DNA from: [Pantoea] beijingensis | GTDB lineage: Bacteria > Pseudomonadota > Gammaproteobacteria > Enterobacterales > Enterobacteriaceae | Direction of reading: 5' to 3' | Length of the DNA stretch: 64,000 nt | Assembly (NCBI RefSeq): GCF_022647505.1 | Contig: NZ_CP071409.1 | Location: 1,612,001-1,676,000 of the forward strand | Shown: positions 8,722-18,600 of the stretch, one piece after another | How positions within the stretch are numbered: position 1 is the stretch's first letter | Layout: every line of letters begins with the position of its first letter | The notes under the pieces: model-generated | Told to the model about the DNA's origin: nothing | Database searches by the model: none | Seen by the model: the letters and a program-made list of their open reading frames with translations, nothing else | Program-made: the position numbers and the translations under genes

Positions 8722-11246
8722 TGAAGACGCATTTTTCCGCCGGAATGGCGAGCTGCGGAAACTAACTGGCTGGCGCTATTATCGTCATCCGACGAGAGCG
8801 AATAGAAACATCCAGGAAGCAGTTGGTTTAGCCAACGGAAAGATATGTCGTCGAGAGGGTAAGCATATCCGGCTTCCGTCGGGCCGCCGTTTCTGAGCAG
8901 GTTGCGCCGCAATCCTGTTGCCAGTGCGTCAGGCAAGCCGCAATCGTTGGTAATGCAAATAAAGCGGTTATCAGCGATTTTCCTGAACGTAGGGCGGCGA
9001 GCATCCACGTTCGCGGCGATAATTGCGGCGGTTCGGGATAAAAAAAACTCCGTTTTTCGGTGGGTAACAACACTATACACATCATGATCGCGTCCACCCG
9101 GATGAACATGGCGCGTTAAACGCGTCGTTTCGCCATCTGAATCCACATGCGGCAGAAAACATCCGGAATTCCAGTCCCAGGTTGCCGCCTGAACGTGAAG
9201 TTCGGCGGTGCGGAGCGTTGACATAAATGCGAGAGGCATCATATCTGACTTCAACGGCGCCTCGACAAGTGGCCATTCCATAATCCGGGATAACGTGACA
9301 GGATCATCAATCTCCGCGCCGAATACAGGAGGAGACCAGACACTTACGCCGCTGCGACGGAAATATTTTCCGCCCAGTTCTGAGACCGCTTTTTGAAAAT
9401 CATCTATAAGCCTGGCGCAGATAGCACCTTCTACAATAACCAGACTGCTTTTTCCATAGCGAATATGAAACAGCGATGGTTTAACTAGCGTCCATACCCG
9501 ACCTTTCCAGGACTGGCGTAAGCGCGGCTCAATCAGACCTGCATCATGCAGACAGCGAAGCAGATGCCATATGCTGATACCGTCAGCAACGCGCTGGAGA
9601 AGAGAGACCAGTTCAACTTCTTCCCAGCCGCTGGCGCCGGTTGCGTAAATAGCCTCCAGAAGATGTTCACAACGCACATCGCCATCTTCCATTAACAAGG
9701 GCGATTCGGCGCGGAATACTGGGGTTTTCAGTTGCGAAATCTTCCATTCAGTAAGACGCTCGAGATGATATTTTGCGCTTTCCCCTAGCGCTGGATGTGG
9801 AACAGCGCGATCAAAAAAACGCACTCGCCGCCGCCATAGTGGCATTTTCTTGTCTGCTTCCAACTCAGGCTCAATAATAAACTCGCCGCTGAGTGGCATG
9901 GATGATATTAATTGCCCATCTATCTTCTTGACATCGATTTTTGCGCAATTTTTCCCCAAAGCATAAACCCTGTAATTTCGCGCGTCTGATTTGATGAATG
10001 GCAGAAATGCAGGCAAGCCCAGCCATCCCCCCGGTACTCTTATTCCGTCGTAAATCAGAGGACGGGTAATCTGTTCATCCGGCGAATCTGACGACGCTTT
10101 CATCACACGGAGTATATCCATTGCTAGATGACGGCTCTGAGGGCGTCTGGTCAAAATCCAGTCACCTTCTATAACTGCATCGTCAAGGTATTTGCATATA
10201 CGTGTGGAGTGCTTACAGGATAATGCGATGTAAAATTGTGAAGAACATTTATCGGGAACTGCGATTGCTCTCCAGCGTCCATGGCCGACTTGATGAAAAA
10301 AGATTAAGCCGATCTGCACGGCTTTTCCCAGGTTTTCACTGTGTCCAGCAGATGCAGAAATTAGCGCTTCGGATAACGAAGGAGCGAAAACACTATCGTT
10401 GTTCTCATCAGAGGAGCTGAAATAACACCGCGAATCGTCGAAATCGACCCGCATATCAATAATCGCTTTACGCATTTCAACATCGGGGAACTGCGCCATA
10501 GCTCGCTGACGCAGGCGCCAGAAAGGCATATCGGCGAGTGTTCTACGTCCAGCAAACCAGGCGCTTTTAAACTCGTTAAACGCCTGACTCATTGCGTAAG
10601 ATGCGTTTTCTTTTTGAATCGCGAATTGGAAATAGTCGATTAACAGTCGGGGGCTGGATACAGCTTGCGGGTGATTCATAAGAACTCGGGTCATCAAGCG
10701 CAAGTCTGTTTTTCCGGGAAAAGCCAGCCGTAGGGTGTAGCCGATGTGACTCCAACTGGGTGGTATTTCAGGAAGAATCAGACGACGGTAAGGCTCCTCT
10801 TTCTGAATCCGTTGTTCAAGCCATCCAGCTAGCGCTTCCCACATAGCGTTTACGCCTGCCAAATTCTGGTAGCTATGCCCGGTTTGTAACCAGTTCTGTA
10901 ACTTCAGGCGGAAATCATTACTTTCTTCTTGAGCGTCGAATTGACTGCTGATAAGTAGCGTCATTACAAGATAAGTAAAATATCCGGGAGACTTGTCATT
11001 GGATCTTTCCATCATTCCACTTTCAAGGCGCAGCGGCAGATCCGGTATCCTCGACATACATACCTGAAAAGCTTTTTCTATTTCATCCGCGCCGACGCCG
11101 CTGTCGGCGAATGCCGCTGCAAGCGTCGACGGCGTAACTTCAAACCAGCGAATATCCTGCGCATCGCCGTCGGGACCGAATCGTAGAAAATAATCGATCA
11201 GCTTACTTTCCCAGCCATCGGGCGTAACAGGCGGCGTCCACTTCAT
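8682..11246 (-). CDS. druF: Druantia type II protein DruF
   Basis: An 854-residue soluble protein with no motif I can name. The assignment to DruF rests on gene order: C5-methyltransferase, this protein, a coiled-coil protein, then a very large DUF1998-type helicase, which is the Druantia type II layout. A segment near residue 570 (HLLRCLHDAGLIE followed by a basic stretch and VWTLVKP) looks like a winged-helix module and may bind nucleic acid; this is inference. Its ATG overlaps the druM stop by four bases (ATGA), and its end overlaps druG, so translation of the operon is probably coupled. No signal peptide or membrane segment is seen. Confidence 0.75.
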   Translation of the reverse strand: MKWTPPVTPDGWESKLIDYFLRFGPDGDAQDIRWFEVTPSTLAAAFADSGVGADEIEKAFQVCMSRIPDLPLRLESGMMERSNDKSPGYFTYLVMTLLISSQFDAQEESNDFRLKLQNWLQTGHSYQNLAGVNAMWEALAGWLEQRIQKEEPYRRLILPEIPPSWSHIGYTLRLAFPGKTDLRLMTRVLMNHPQAVSSPRLLIDYFQFAIQKENASYAMSQAFNEFKSAWFAGRRTLADMPFWRLRQRAMAQFPDVEMRKAIIDMRVDFDDSRCYFSSSDENNDSVFAPSLSEALISASAGHSENLGKAVQIGLIFFHQVGHGRWRAIAVPDKCSSQFYIALSCKHSTRICKYLDDAVIEGDWILTRRPQSRHLAMDILRVMKASSDSPDEQITRPLIYDGIRVPGGWLGLPAFLPFIKSDARNYRVYALGKNCAKIDVKKIDGQLISSMPLSGEFIIEPELEADKKMPLWRRRVRFFDRAVPHPALGESAKYHLERLTEWKISQLKTPVFRAESPLLMEDGDVRCEHLLEAIYATGASGWEEVELVSLLQRVADGISIWHLLRCLHDAGLIEPRLRQSWKGRVWTLVKPSLFHIRYGKSSLVIVEGAICARLIDDFQKAVSELGGKYFRRSGVSVWSPPVFGAEIDDPVTLSRIMEWPLVEAPLKSDMMPLAFMSTLRTAELHVQAATWDWNSGCFLPHVDSDGETTRLTRHVHPGGRDHDVYSVVTHRKTEFFLSRTAAIIAANVDARRPTFRKIADNRFICITNDCGLPDALATGLRRNLLRNGGPTEAGYAYPLDDISFRWLNQLLPGCFYSLSSDDDNSASQLVSAARHSGGKMRLQWRNGLLALWTGK

Positions 11247-12478
11247 TTGTGTTTGTCCTCCCTCCGGCGCTCATCATTTCGGACAGCTATCGCCAGCGGT
11301 TCCAGGATGCGTTCAGCCAGAAAACGGACTGCGGGAACAGCAAGCCCGTCGCCGATAACTTTAAATGCCGATTGATACGCTGCCGGGAGAATAAAATCAT
11401 CCGGCAACCCCATTAACGCCGCCGCTTCTTTGACCGAAAGCAAGCGCGTTTTCACCTGATTGCCCTTGACAACGATAATACGAGGACGAGAAGCCCCGCC
11501 TTTTGGTGTTCTAAGGCAACCAAGAACGGCCGAGAACGTAATTTCAGTCCGTTGCCTGTTAACGCCTTTTTCTTTACGCATGCGTAAATAAAGGCTGCCT
11601 GTTATTGTCGCGCCAGATGCCTGAGCGTTCGCCAGACGAGCCAAGTTCGCCGGTGCCATCATACTGATAAGCCGTTGTGTTTCATCGAAAGAATGCCATA
11701 GTGCGTTTTCGTCTTCAAAATCGATTAAGTCATCTAACTCCTTCGTTTTGGAGTCTGGCATATTGCCAAGCGACCACCAGATCCAATCATTACGGGCATC
11801 CTTCGCCAGCGCATCGCAGGCACGGAGGAGCGAAGGTGAATGCCATTGCGACAAAGGTTCTTCAGAGATCAAACATTCGGGAATGGAAACATGGCGACTA
11901 ACAGCCACAAGAAATACGCGGGGCCTGGACTGTGGAAGAAAGTGCTTTGCATCAATGATTATTGCGCCATATCGGTAGCCTGTTTTACTTAACTGATGGC
12001 ATATCGCGGCGAAATGGCTCCCTTGATCCAGCGTCAGCAATCCAAGAACATTTTCAAGAACAAGAATTGGCGGCTTACGGTTTTCCTCGCCGAGCCTGCT
12101 GATTAAATCGAGGAACGGCCATATCGCACCGGAACGCGTGGTTTCATCCGCGCAGGAATCTCTTTCGCCAATTCCCAGGCCATTGCCGGCCAGCGATAAA
12201 TCCTGGCAAGGAAATGAGGCCCAGCTTAAATCAGCATGGAGTGGCAGTTCATCGGAGGCGACTTCGCGTACATCACGCATGTCGAAATGTTCGTCGCCCC
12301 AGTTATCGATGTATGTCGATGCTTTTATCGGGTCCATATCGTTGGCGAACAGACATTGCCACTGTTTTCCCAGCCCAGCCCTGGCCATACCGCCGCCCGC
12401 AAAAAACTCATAGAAACTGAATTCCTCTTCGTGAGGTTGCGCTGAATGATTGTCGCTCGTGACGGCTTTAGTGCTCAT
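11243..12478 (-). CDS. druM: Druantia type II DNA cytosine-5 methyltransferase DruM
   Basis: A 411-residue DNA (cytosine-5) methyltransferase. Conserved motifs in order: motif I FYEFFAGGGMARAGLG (about 22-37, SAM binding), motif IV FPCQDLS with the catalytic Cys near residue 91, motif VI LENVLG (about 141-146), motif VIII QSRPRVFLV, and motif X GDGLAVP near the C-terminus. It is the first gene of the operon, divergent from the DUF4917 gene across a 278-base AT-rich spacer. In Druantia type II the methyltransferase is thought to mark or regulate self DNA; target sequence unknown. A solitary C5 methylase or a DISARM DrmMII was considered, but the neighbours fit Druantia better. Confidence 0.85.
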   Translation of the reverse strand: MSTKAVTSDNHSAQPHEEEFSFYEFFAGGGMARAGLGKQWQCLFANDMDPIKASTYIDNWGDEHFDMRDVREVASDELPLHADLSWASFPCQDLSLAGNGLGIGERDSCADETTRSGAIWPFLDLISRLGEENRKPPILVLENVLGLLTLDQGSHFAAICHQLSKTGYRYGAIIIDAKHFLPQSRPRVFLVAVSRHVSIPECLISEEPLSQWHSPSLLRACDALAKDARNDWIWWSLGNMPDSKTKELDDLIDFEDENALWHSFDETQRLISMMAPANLARLANAQASGATITGSLYLRMRKEKGVNRQRTEITFSAVLGCLRTPKGGASRPRIIVVKGNQVKTRLLSVKEAAALMGLPDDFILPAAYQSAFKVIGDGLAVPAVRFLAERILEPLAIAVRNDERRREDKHK

Positions 12479-12756
12479 GACCTGACCATAAAATAGTATT
12501 ACTGAATTGGCGCATCGATCAATTTCCTGAAAAGGATATTCTTATCTAGATAGTCTATAAAATCATGAAGATAATATCTATATGGATAAATGTGCTGGCT
12601 ATGTAGCAAAGTTTAGAAACTGACTGAATATGAAGATAATTTTTCCTCCCGTAAGTGAAGCTTTAGAAACGATGAAGAAAAAATGCAAATAGTCAGCACT
12701 TGCGCTGTAAAATGTTTGTTATTTAGGAAAATTCACTACTGGAACAGATAGCTTAA

Positions 12757-13779
12757 ATGCCGTTTAACATTCACCTCTGGTCTGAGCTAGCACCACGATA
12801 CGATGGGACTATTTTGTTGGGCAACGGTGCAAGCATCGCCGTTAGTCATCGTTTTGCGTATGGATCTCTGTTTGAACACGTCACGCAAAGAGAGAGTCTG
12901 GAGGAAGATGTACGCAGACTTTTTGACTTTTTTAAAACTAAAGATTTCGAACTTATACTGCGTATTGTTTGGCAGGCGTCTAACGTCAATAAATCTTTAG
13001 AAATTGAAGATGCCCGCACCCATGAGGCCTACCTCCGAATCCGCGAATGCCTCATTCAGGCTGTACGAGATGTGCATCCTGAGCATGATGAAGTTGATGA
13101 ACAACTGCCATACATTTACGCGTTTCTGAAAAGATTCAACACGGTTATTTCGCTGAACTATGACCTGATTGTTTACTGGACAATGACATATGGTCTGGAT
13201 ATCAACGATCATCATCGATTTAAGGACTGCTTTCTTGCCAGAGGTCTTTTTGAGCAGGATTGGCAACGGTTAAGAGGAATGCTTGGAAATGAACAATCTA
13301 ATACGCTTGTTTTTTATCCACACGGCAGCCTTATACTATGTCGAAACCGTGTTGAACAGGAACATAAAATCCATATCCGAGGATCTGGTTTGCTCGAATC
13401 AATTCTGGAACGTTGGCAAAGCGAGGAAGTTGTTCCGCTATTTGTCAGCGAAGGAACGTATGAGCAGAAGGTTAGTTCTATTCAGAGTAGCTATTATCTT
13501 TCAACAGTTTACCGTGAAGTTCTCACCGAACCGCGTGAAAATCTGGTGATTTTAGGTTGGGGGATGGGTGAGCATGACGTACATCTGCTAAAACGCATGG
13601 CGAGAACAAGAATACAACGCGTCGCTGTATCTGTTTTTCGGGGGGATCAGGCTTATTGCACCAGAGTTAACCAATTAATCAGAGATAATCTGGGACCACA
13701 TGTCCTCATCGAGTTTTTCGACAGCGAAAGTCCGAGCTGCTGGAATCAGCCACCAGAAAATCTGATGCAGGGGAACTAA
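12757..13779 (+). CDS. DUF4917 / SIR2-like domain protein
   Basis: A 340-residue protein starting LLGNGASIAVSHRFAYGSLF (residues about 21-40), the glycine-rich opening typical of the DUF4917/SIR2-like family. It continues with VISLNYDLIVYW near 130, like the NYD motif of SIR2-type proteins, and a late strand NLVILGWGMGEHDVHLL. SIR2-like domains in prophage and defence islands often bind or hydrolyse NAD+. Whether this member does is not shown by the sequence. It is divergent from the Druantia operon, so it could be a partner, a second independent defence gene, or cargo. It ends 180 bases before an IS5-family remnant. Confidence 0.7.
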   Translation: MPFNIHLWSELAPRYDGTILLGNGASIAVSHRFAYGSLFEHVTQRESLEEDVRRLFDFFKTKDFELILRIVWQASNVNKSLEIEDARTHEAYLRIRECLIQAVRDVHPEHDEVDEQLPYIYAFLKRFNTVISLNYDLIVYWTMTYGLDINDHHRFKDCFLARGLFEQDWQRLRGMLGNEQSNTLVFYPHGSLILCRNRVEQEHKIHIRGSGLLESILERWQSEEVVPLFVSEGTYEQKVSSIQSSYYLSTVYREVLTEPRENLVILGWGMGEHDVHLLKRMARTRIQRVAVSVFRGDQAYCTRVNQLIRDNLGPHVLIEFFDSESPSCWNQPPENLMQGN

Positions 13780-13962
13780 CTGGTAATGTGGCATGGCTGA
13801 AGCGGCATGTTACCAGAGCTCAGCGCCGAACAGCTATGCTTCTACAACGGAACTGTGATCAATCGAATCGGGCAGTCAACTCTGCGGCAGATGTGGACAT
13901 TGCAACACTGTGTTCAGTAATATATTTATGAAATTTTTCATGTTGATACAGTTATTTCTCGT
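13780..13962. other. Gene-free stretch between the DUF4917 gene and the IS5 remnant
   Basis: No open frame or RNA gene is recognisable here. A short peptide-like stretch around 13811-13905 is open but matches nothing I know. With the decayed transposase that follows, the roughly 730 bases before ardC look like insertion and deletion debris. Confidence 0.4.
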
Positions 13963-14174
13963 TACGAAAATCCCAACGCCGCATGGGAACTAATTTCACC
14001 TTTGCTTTCCTCAGAACGATCGTAAAAAGTCGGTCCCATTATGTTCAGCATCGCAAGGTCATTAACGGGATGTTTTAGGTACTTGGGTCATGGAAAACTG
14101 TTTACATCCTATTCAACCGGTACCGTAATCGGGAATTATTAAACTTAATTTCAACAAAACGGAATCGTGGATAA
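13963..14174 (+). pseudogene. IS5-family transposase N-terminal remnant
   Basis: Joining two frames gives an IS5-family transposase N-terminus: NAAWELISPLLSSERS then, after a stop and frame change near 14027, HRKVINGMF, an amber at about 14076-14078, and SWKTVYILFNRYRNRELL. Active members typically read AW..I.PLLP, RRV.NG..WVLRTG and WKTVY.RF.RW in this order. At least one frameshift and two stops make it a dead fragment of about 70 codons. No terminal inverted repeats were recognised. Confidence 0.65.
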
Positions 14175-14509
14175 CCTCCTCTTATGAATATCTGAGCAAA
14201 ATGGTCATTTAAGGGGCACTATCTCCCTTTAACAACATTACTGAATGCTATCAGCTATATTCCAACCCAAGTTCAAACCCTTTCACCGCTGTGGGGTAAG
14301 GGGCGCTATGCTCGCATATACAGAGGCAGTTTTTTCTCCCGCGTGATTTCCGTTCCCGTATCAGCTTCCGGCTAATCGTTTCCCAACACAACCCGTCCCG
14401 CAAGGGTAAATGACACGCATTCTGCGCCCTTGCAGGCCGGAACGATGCCGGGAAAGCGAACCGTCAGGCGATACGAAGACGAAAATCACACCACTGACGG
14501 AGAAAAACC

Positions 14510-15454
14510 ATGACTATTTCCCTGCATACCTAGGCTAGCGCCCCTAACACCGCAGCGGCGACCAGCGTATCCCCGCTGGAGCAGTCAGGCTCCTCAAAAA
14601 CGAAATTTTCTAAAGCCAAAACCGATATTTATCAGACCGTCACCGACAACATCATTGCAGCGCTTGAAGCCGGTGTAAAACCATGGTCTTGCCCGTGGCA
14701 ACAAGTGCCGGGCATGTCTGGGTTGCCATCCAATTACGCAACCGCTATCGCGTATAGCGGAATGAATATCATGCTGTTGTGGTGCAGTGCGTCAAAGCAG
14801 GGCTTCGGTGATTCACGCTGGATGACCTACAAACAGGCGCAGGCAGTAGGCGGGCAGGTTCGCAAAGGCGAGCACGGCACGACAGCCATTTTCTATTCAA
14901 CCTTAGAGAAAGAGAACGAAGACGGTGAAATTGACAAGATACCAATGCTGAAAACCTTCAATGTGTTCAATGTTGAACAAATCGATGGCCTTCCGCTGAC
15001 AACTGAAACAGTCAGCTCAGAAGCAACCTTTGACCCGTTGCCGGAGGCTGAAAATCTGTTCCAGAAGAGCGGCGCAAACATCCTTGAGAAAGGACAAAAC
15101 GCTTTTTTTAGACCTTCAACCGATGAAGTCTGGCTACCGGAGCGCCATCTGTTTTCAGATGCCGCTAATTTCTACGCTACTGGCCTACATGAGCTGGTTC
15201 ACTGGAGCGGCGGTAAAAACCGACTTAACCGTGAAATGAAAGGGAAATTTGGCAGCGCAAATTATGCGGAGGAGGAATTAGTGGCTGAGCTGGGAAGTGC
15301 TTTTCTGATGGCGGATTTGGGTATTGTTGGAGAGGTGCAGCACGAAAGCTATATTGTTTCCTGGCTGAAAGCACTGAAAAACGATAAGCGCTATGTTTTC
15401 AAAGCTGCCAGCGTCGCCTCAAAAGCGCATCGTTACCTGATGGATAAAATTTGA
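14510..15454 (+). pseudogene. ArdC-like antirestriction protein with early amber codon
   Basis: The frame from the ATG at 14510 encodes MTISLHT and then TAG at 14531-14533, after which it stays open to 15454. The rest has the full ArdC architecture: an N-terminal ssDNA-binding domain (TDIYQTVTDNIIAALEAG, KPWSCPW) and a C-terminal zincin-type metalloprotease domain with HELVHWSG and a later EELVAELGSAFL. ArdC proteins protect incoming mobile DNA from restriction. The first ATG after the stop is 14705, which would remove most of the N-terminal helix; GTG at 14696 is an alternative. The ancestral codon was probably CAG, so a single C-to-T change truncated it. I call it a probable pseudogene, though internal initiation or suppression could rescue a nearly complete protein. 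Confidence 0.75.
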
Positions 15455-15528
15455 GCCGGAGATGATAAGCCGCAAAGGAGCGCGGCTTTAACCTTTAACG
15501 TGAGTGGGCAGAGTAAAGCTTGTTTCAA

Positions 15529-15583
15529 GGGGGAATCCCCCCTGCAAATTTTCCTGGTACTTGGTGCCAGGAAAATTTGCAGG
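15529..15583. repeat. Double hairpin: GGGGG/CCCCC palindrome and 17-bp perfect inverted repeat
   Basis: GGGGGAATCCCCC is followed directly by a 17-bp perfect inverted repeat, CCTGCAAATTTTCCTGG at 15541-15557 and its complement at 15567-15583, with a 9-base loop. It lies 75 bases after the ardC-like gene and 155 bases before IS911. There is no T-run at either side, so a simple terminator is not obvious. Confidence 0.8.
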
Positions 15584-15809
15584 CTGCAGGGCGGGCGGCA
15601 AAGAGCCCGCTCATCCCTATAGATGTATTGGCTTAAACTTGATCTAGCAGTGTTCGCTGCAAGACATGATTCAACATGACAATCGGCAACGAGCGAGAAT
15701 CGGACCCATCCAGTATCTTTTGAGCTAAGATGTCGAGTGAAGTGGCACACTGAATTTGGCCACCTGAACAGAGGTGATATGCTCACCTCAGAACAACACA
15801 GGTGCTCCA

Positions 15810-16978
<1,169 letters not shown>

Positions 16979-17004
16979 CCACTTCAAATTGAAGCCAGAA
17001 AAAT

Positions 17005-17039
17005 GCCGTACCAGTGCAGACTGATACGGCTATTTTTTT
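17005..17039. terminator. Bidirectional rho-independent terminator between IS911 and the integrase
   Basis: Stem arms GCCGTA(C)CAGT and ACTG(A)TACGGC are followed on the plus strand by TATTTTTTT and on the minus strand by ATTTTT. It lies just past the 3' end of the minus-strand integrase gene and outside the right end of IS911. Confidence 0.75.
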
Positions 17040-17047
17040 CAGAGGGG

Positions 17048-18316
17048 TTATCCCATTGTGCAACTAATTTTCTTCCCACAAATATAAGGTGGGGCATACG
17101 CTTTCCGGCACATATCCAGATAATCCGACCACCACTGCATCATCGCCTTGCGGGCTTCCAGATGCTCCACCTTGTGAATGTATGCTGCCCGTACGCTATT
17201 GCGTTCCTGATGGCTCATCTGACGCTCAACCGCATCCTGTGACCAGAGGCCTGATTCAATCAGGGCACTGCAGGCCATTGCCTGGAATCCGTGACCGCAG
17301 ATTTCATCTTTCGTGTCATACCCCATCAGGCGCAGCGCCTTGTTGACCGTGTTTTCGCACATTGGCTTATACGGATTGTGATCGCCGGGAAATATCAGTT
17401 CCTGATGTCCGGATATATCCCGTATCTGTTTTAGAATAGCGATCGACTGACGAGAGAGGGGAACGATATGTGGCGTGCGCATTTTCGCGCCACGCCCTGA
17501 ATAGCGGACACCGGGTATGGCTTCCCGGGTGGCTGGAATGGTCCAGATTTTGTTTCTGAAATCGATCTCAGACCAACGGGCAAAGCGCAATTCGCTGGAA
17601 CGGATAAACAGGTGCAGGGTGAGTGATACCGCCAGACGGGTTAATTCTCGCCCTTGCCTGTAGTCTTCAATGCGGGTCAACAGCTCCGATAGTTTCTCCA
17701 GCGGAAGGGCAGGGTAGCGGCGTTTAACGGGCGGGGGGATGATACCGTCCAGATTTGCCGCTGTGTTGTGTTCTATGAGTTCCTGATGCACGGCATGACG
17801 CATGATGTTGCACATATGCTGCCGGGTTCGGGCCGCCACTTCCAGAAGACCTTTTTTCTCAATACCTTTCAGCAGGTCGATGAAATGACGGGGTTTCAGT
17901 TCTGTGACCGCCAGGTGTCCAATTATCGGGAAGATATGGTTGTTCATACTGGTAAGCAGACGGGCAGCATGGTTTTCTGACCATGTCCGGTTGCTTTTAT
18001 GCCAGTCCATTGCCACATGCCTGAAGGTTTTTTCTGGCGAGGAAGTGGCTCTTTCAGCAGAGCGCTGTTGTGCCGGGTTGATATTTTGCGCCAGCAATTT
18101 ACGGATGCCGTCACGTTGCTGGCGAGCGTCGGCCAGGGATACATCAGGGTAGGCACCTAAGCCGAGGCGTGATTTTTTTCTGTTGATGCGATATTTGAGA
18201 TACCAGAGACGTGAACCGCCTGGATTAACCAGCAGGTACAGACCGTGAGAATCGGAAACTTTGAAAGGTTTTGTGGATGGTTTTAAGTTGCGGATTTTTG
18301 AATCGTTAAGAGACAT
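17048..18316 (-). CDS. P4-type tyrosine integrase, second catalytic Arg replaced by Gln
   Basis: A 422-residue integrase of the P4/CP4 type, with the N-terminal DUF4102-like arm-binding domain (LNDSKIRNLKPSTKPFKVSD, SRLGLGAYPDVSLADAR), a core-binding domain, and a catalytic domain. Box I Arg is present (IRSSEL, R239) and so is the nucleophile Tyr379 (RAAYIH). The HxxR box reads HGFQ at 342-345 where the family has HGFR; a CGG-to-CAG transition explains it. That Arg is part of the catalytic pentad, so strand cleavage should be strongly impaired. The gene sits 161 bases from the 3' end of tRNA-Asn, the usual arrangement for an island using the tRNA as attachment site. The frame is otherwise intact. 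Confidence 0.9.
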   Translation of the reverse strand: MSLNDSKIRNLKPSTKPFKVSDSHGLYLLVNPGGSRLWYLKYRINRKKSRLGLGAYPDVSLADARQQRDGIRKLLAQNINPAQQRSAERATSSPEKTFRHVAMDWHKSNRTWSENHAARLLTSMNNHIFPIIGHLAVTELKPRHFIDLLKGIEKKGLLEVAARTRQHMCNIMRHAVHQELIEHNTAANLDGIIPPPVKRRYPALPLEKLSELLTRIEDYRQGRELTRLAVSLTLHLFIRSSELRFARWSEIDFRNKIWTIPATREAIPGVRYSGRGAKMRTPHIVPLSRQSIAILKQIRDISGHQELIFPGDHNPYKPMCENTVNKALRLMGYDTKDEICGHGFQAMACSALIESGLWSQDAVERQMSHQERNSVRAAYIHKVEHLEARKAMMQWWSDYLDMCRKAYAPPYICGKKISCTMG

Positions 18317-18477
18317 TTGGGGGTCACTCCGTCATCGAACCAACTTGACCCCAAATCTGACCACCAAATTCTTCCGATGCAGAGGGAAAATTGAAAATGC
18401 ATCGGGAAGACTTTTCACGCTAACTTATTGAATCTGAATCATATAAGTATTCGCAGAGCGACATGAAAACAAGAATT
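18317..18477. other. Probable attachment-site arm between integrase and tRNA-Asn
   Basis: This spacer joins the start of the integrase gene to the 3' end of tRNA-Asn at 18478. By analogy with P4-type islands the crossover lies in the 3' part of the tRNA, whose sequence is complete here. No second copy of the tRNA 3' end is seen to the left within the window, so the other junction is outside it. No transcription terminator for the tRNA is visible here, unlike at the other two copies, which fits displacement by the insertion. Confidence 0.5.
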
Positions 18478-18553
18478 TGGCTCCTCTGACTGGACTCGAA
18501 CCAGTGACATACGGATTAACAGTCCGCCGTTCTACCGACTGAACTACAGAGGA
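18478..18553 (-). tRNA. tRNA-Asn (GUU), island-occupied copy
   Basis: A 76-base tRNA gene with encoded CCA, 7-bp acceptor stem TCCTCTG/CAGAGGA, T-loop GGTTCGAGTCC and anticodon GTT in the loop TGTTAAT. It is identical over all 76 bases to the copies at 51542 and 63253. The integrase lies at its 3' side, so it is the attachment target of the island at 1-18477. Confidence 0.97.
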
Positions 18554-18571
18554 ATCGTTGGAACGGGGCGA

Positions 18572-18600
18572 ATAGTAGCGATGCCCTTGCAAAATGTCAA
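18572..18600 (-). promoter_or_regulatory. Promoter of the first tRNA-Asn
   Basis: On the minus strand, TTGACA is separated by 17 bases from TACTAT, followed by the GC-rich discriminator CGCCCCG typical of stringently controlled stable-RNA promoters. Confidence 0.8.

Noticed and set aside
723..12478. DISARM, BREX or Dpd system
   Set aside because: A C5 methylase with a DUF1998-type helicase also occurs in DISARM class 2, but no separate DrmB-size DUF1998 protein or DrmC phospholipase-D gene is present, and the helicase is far larger. BREX and Dpd marker genes are absent.
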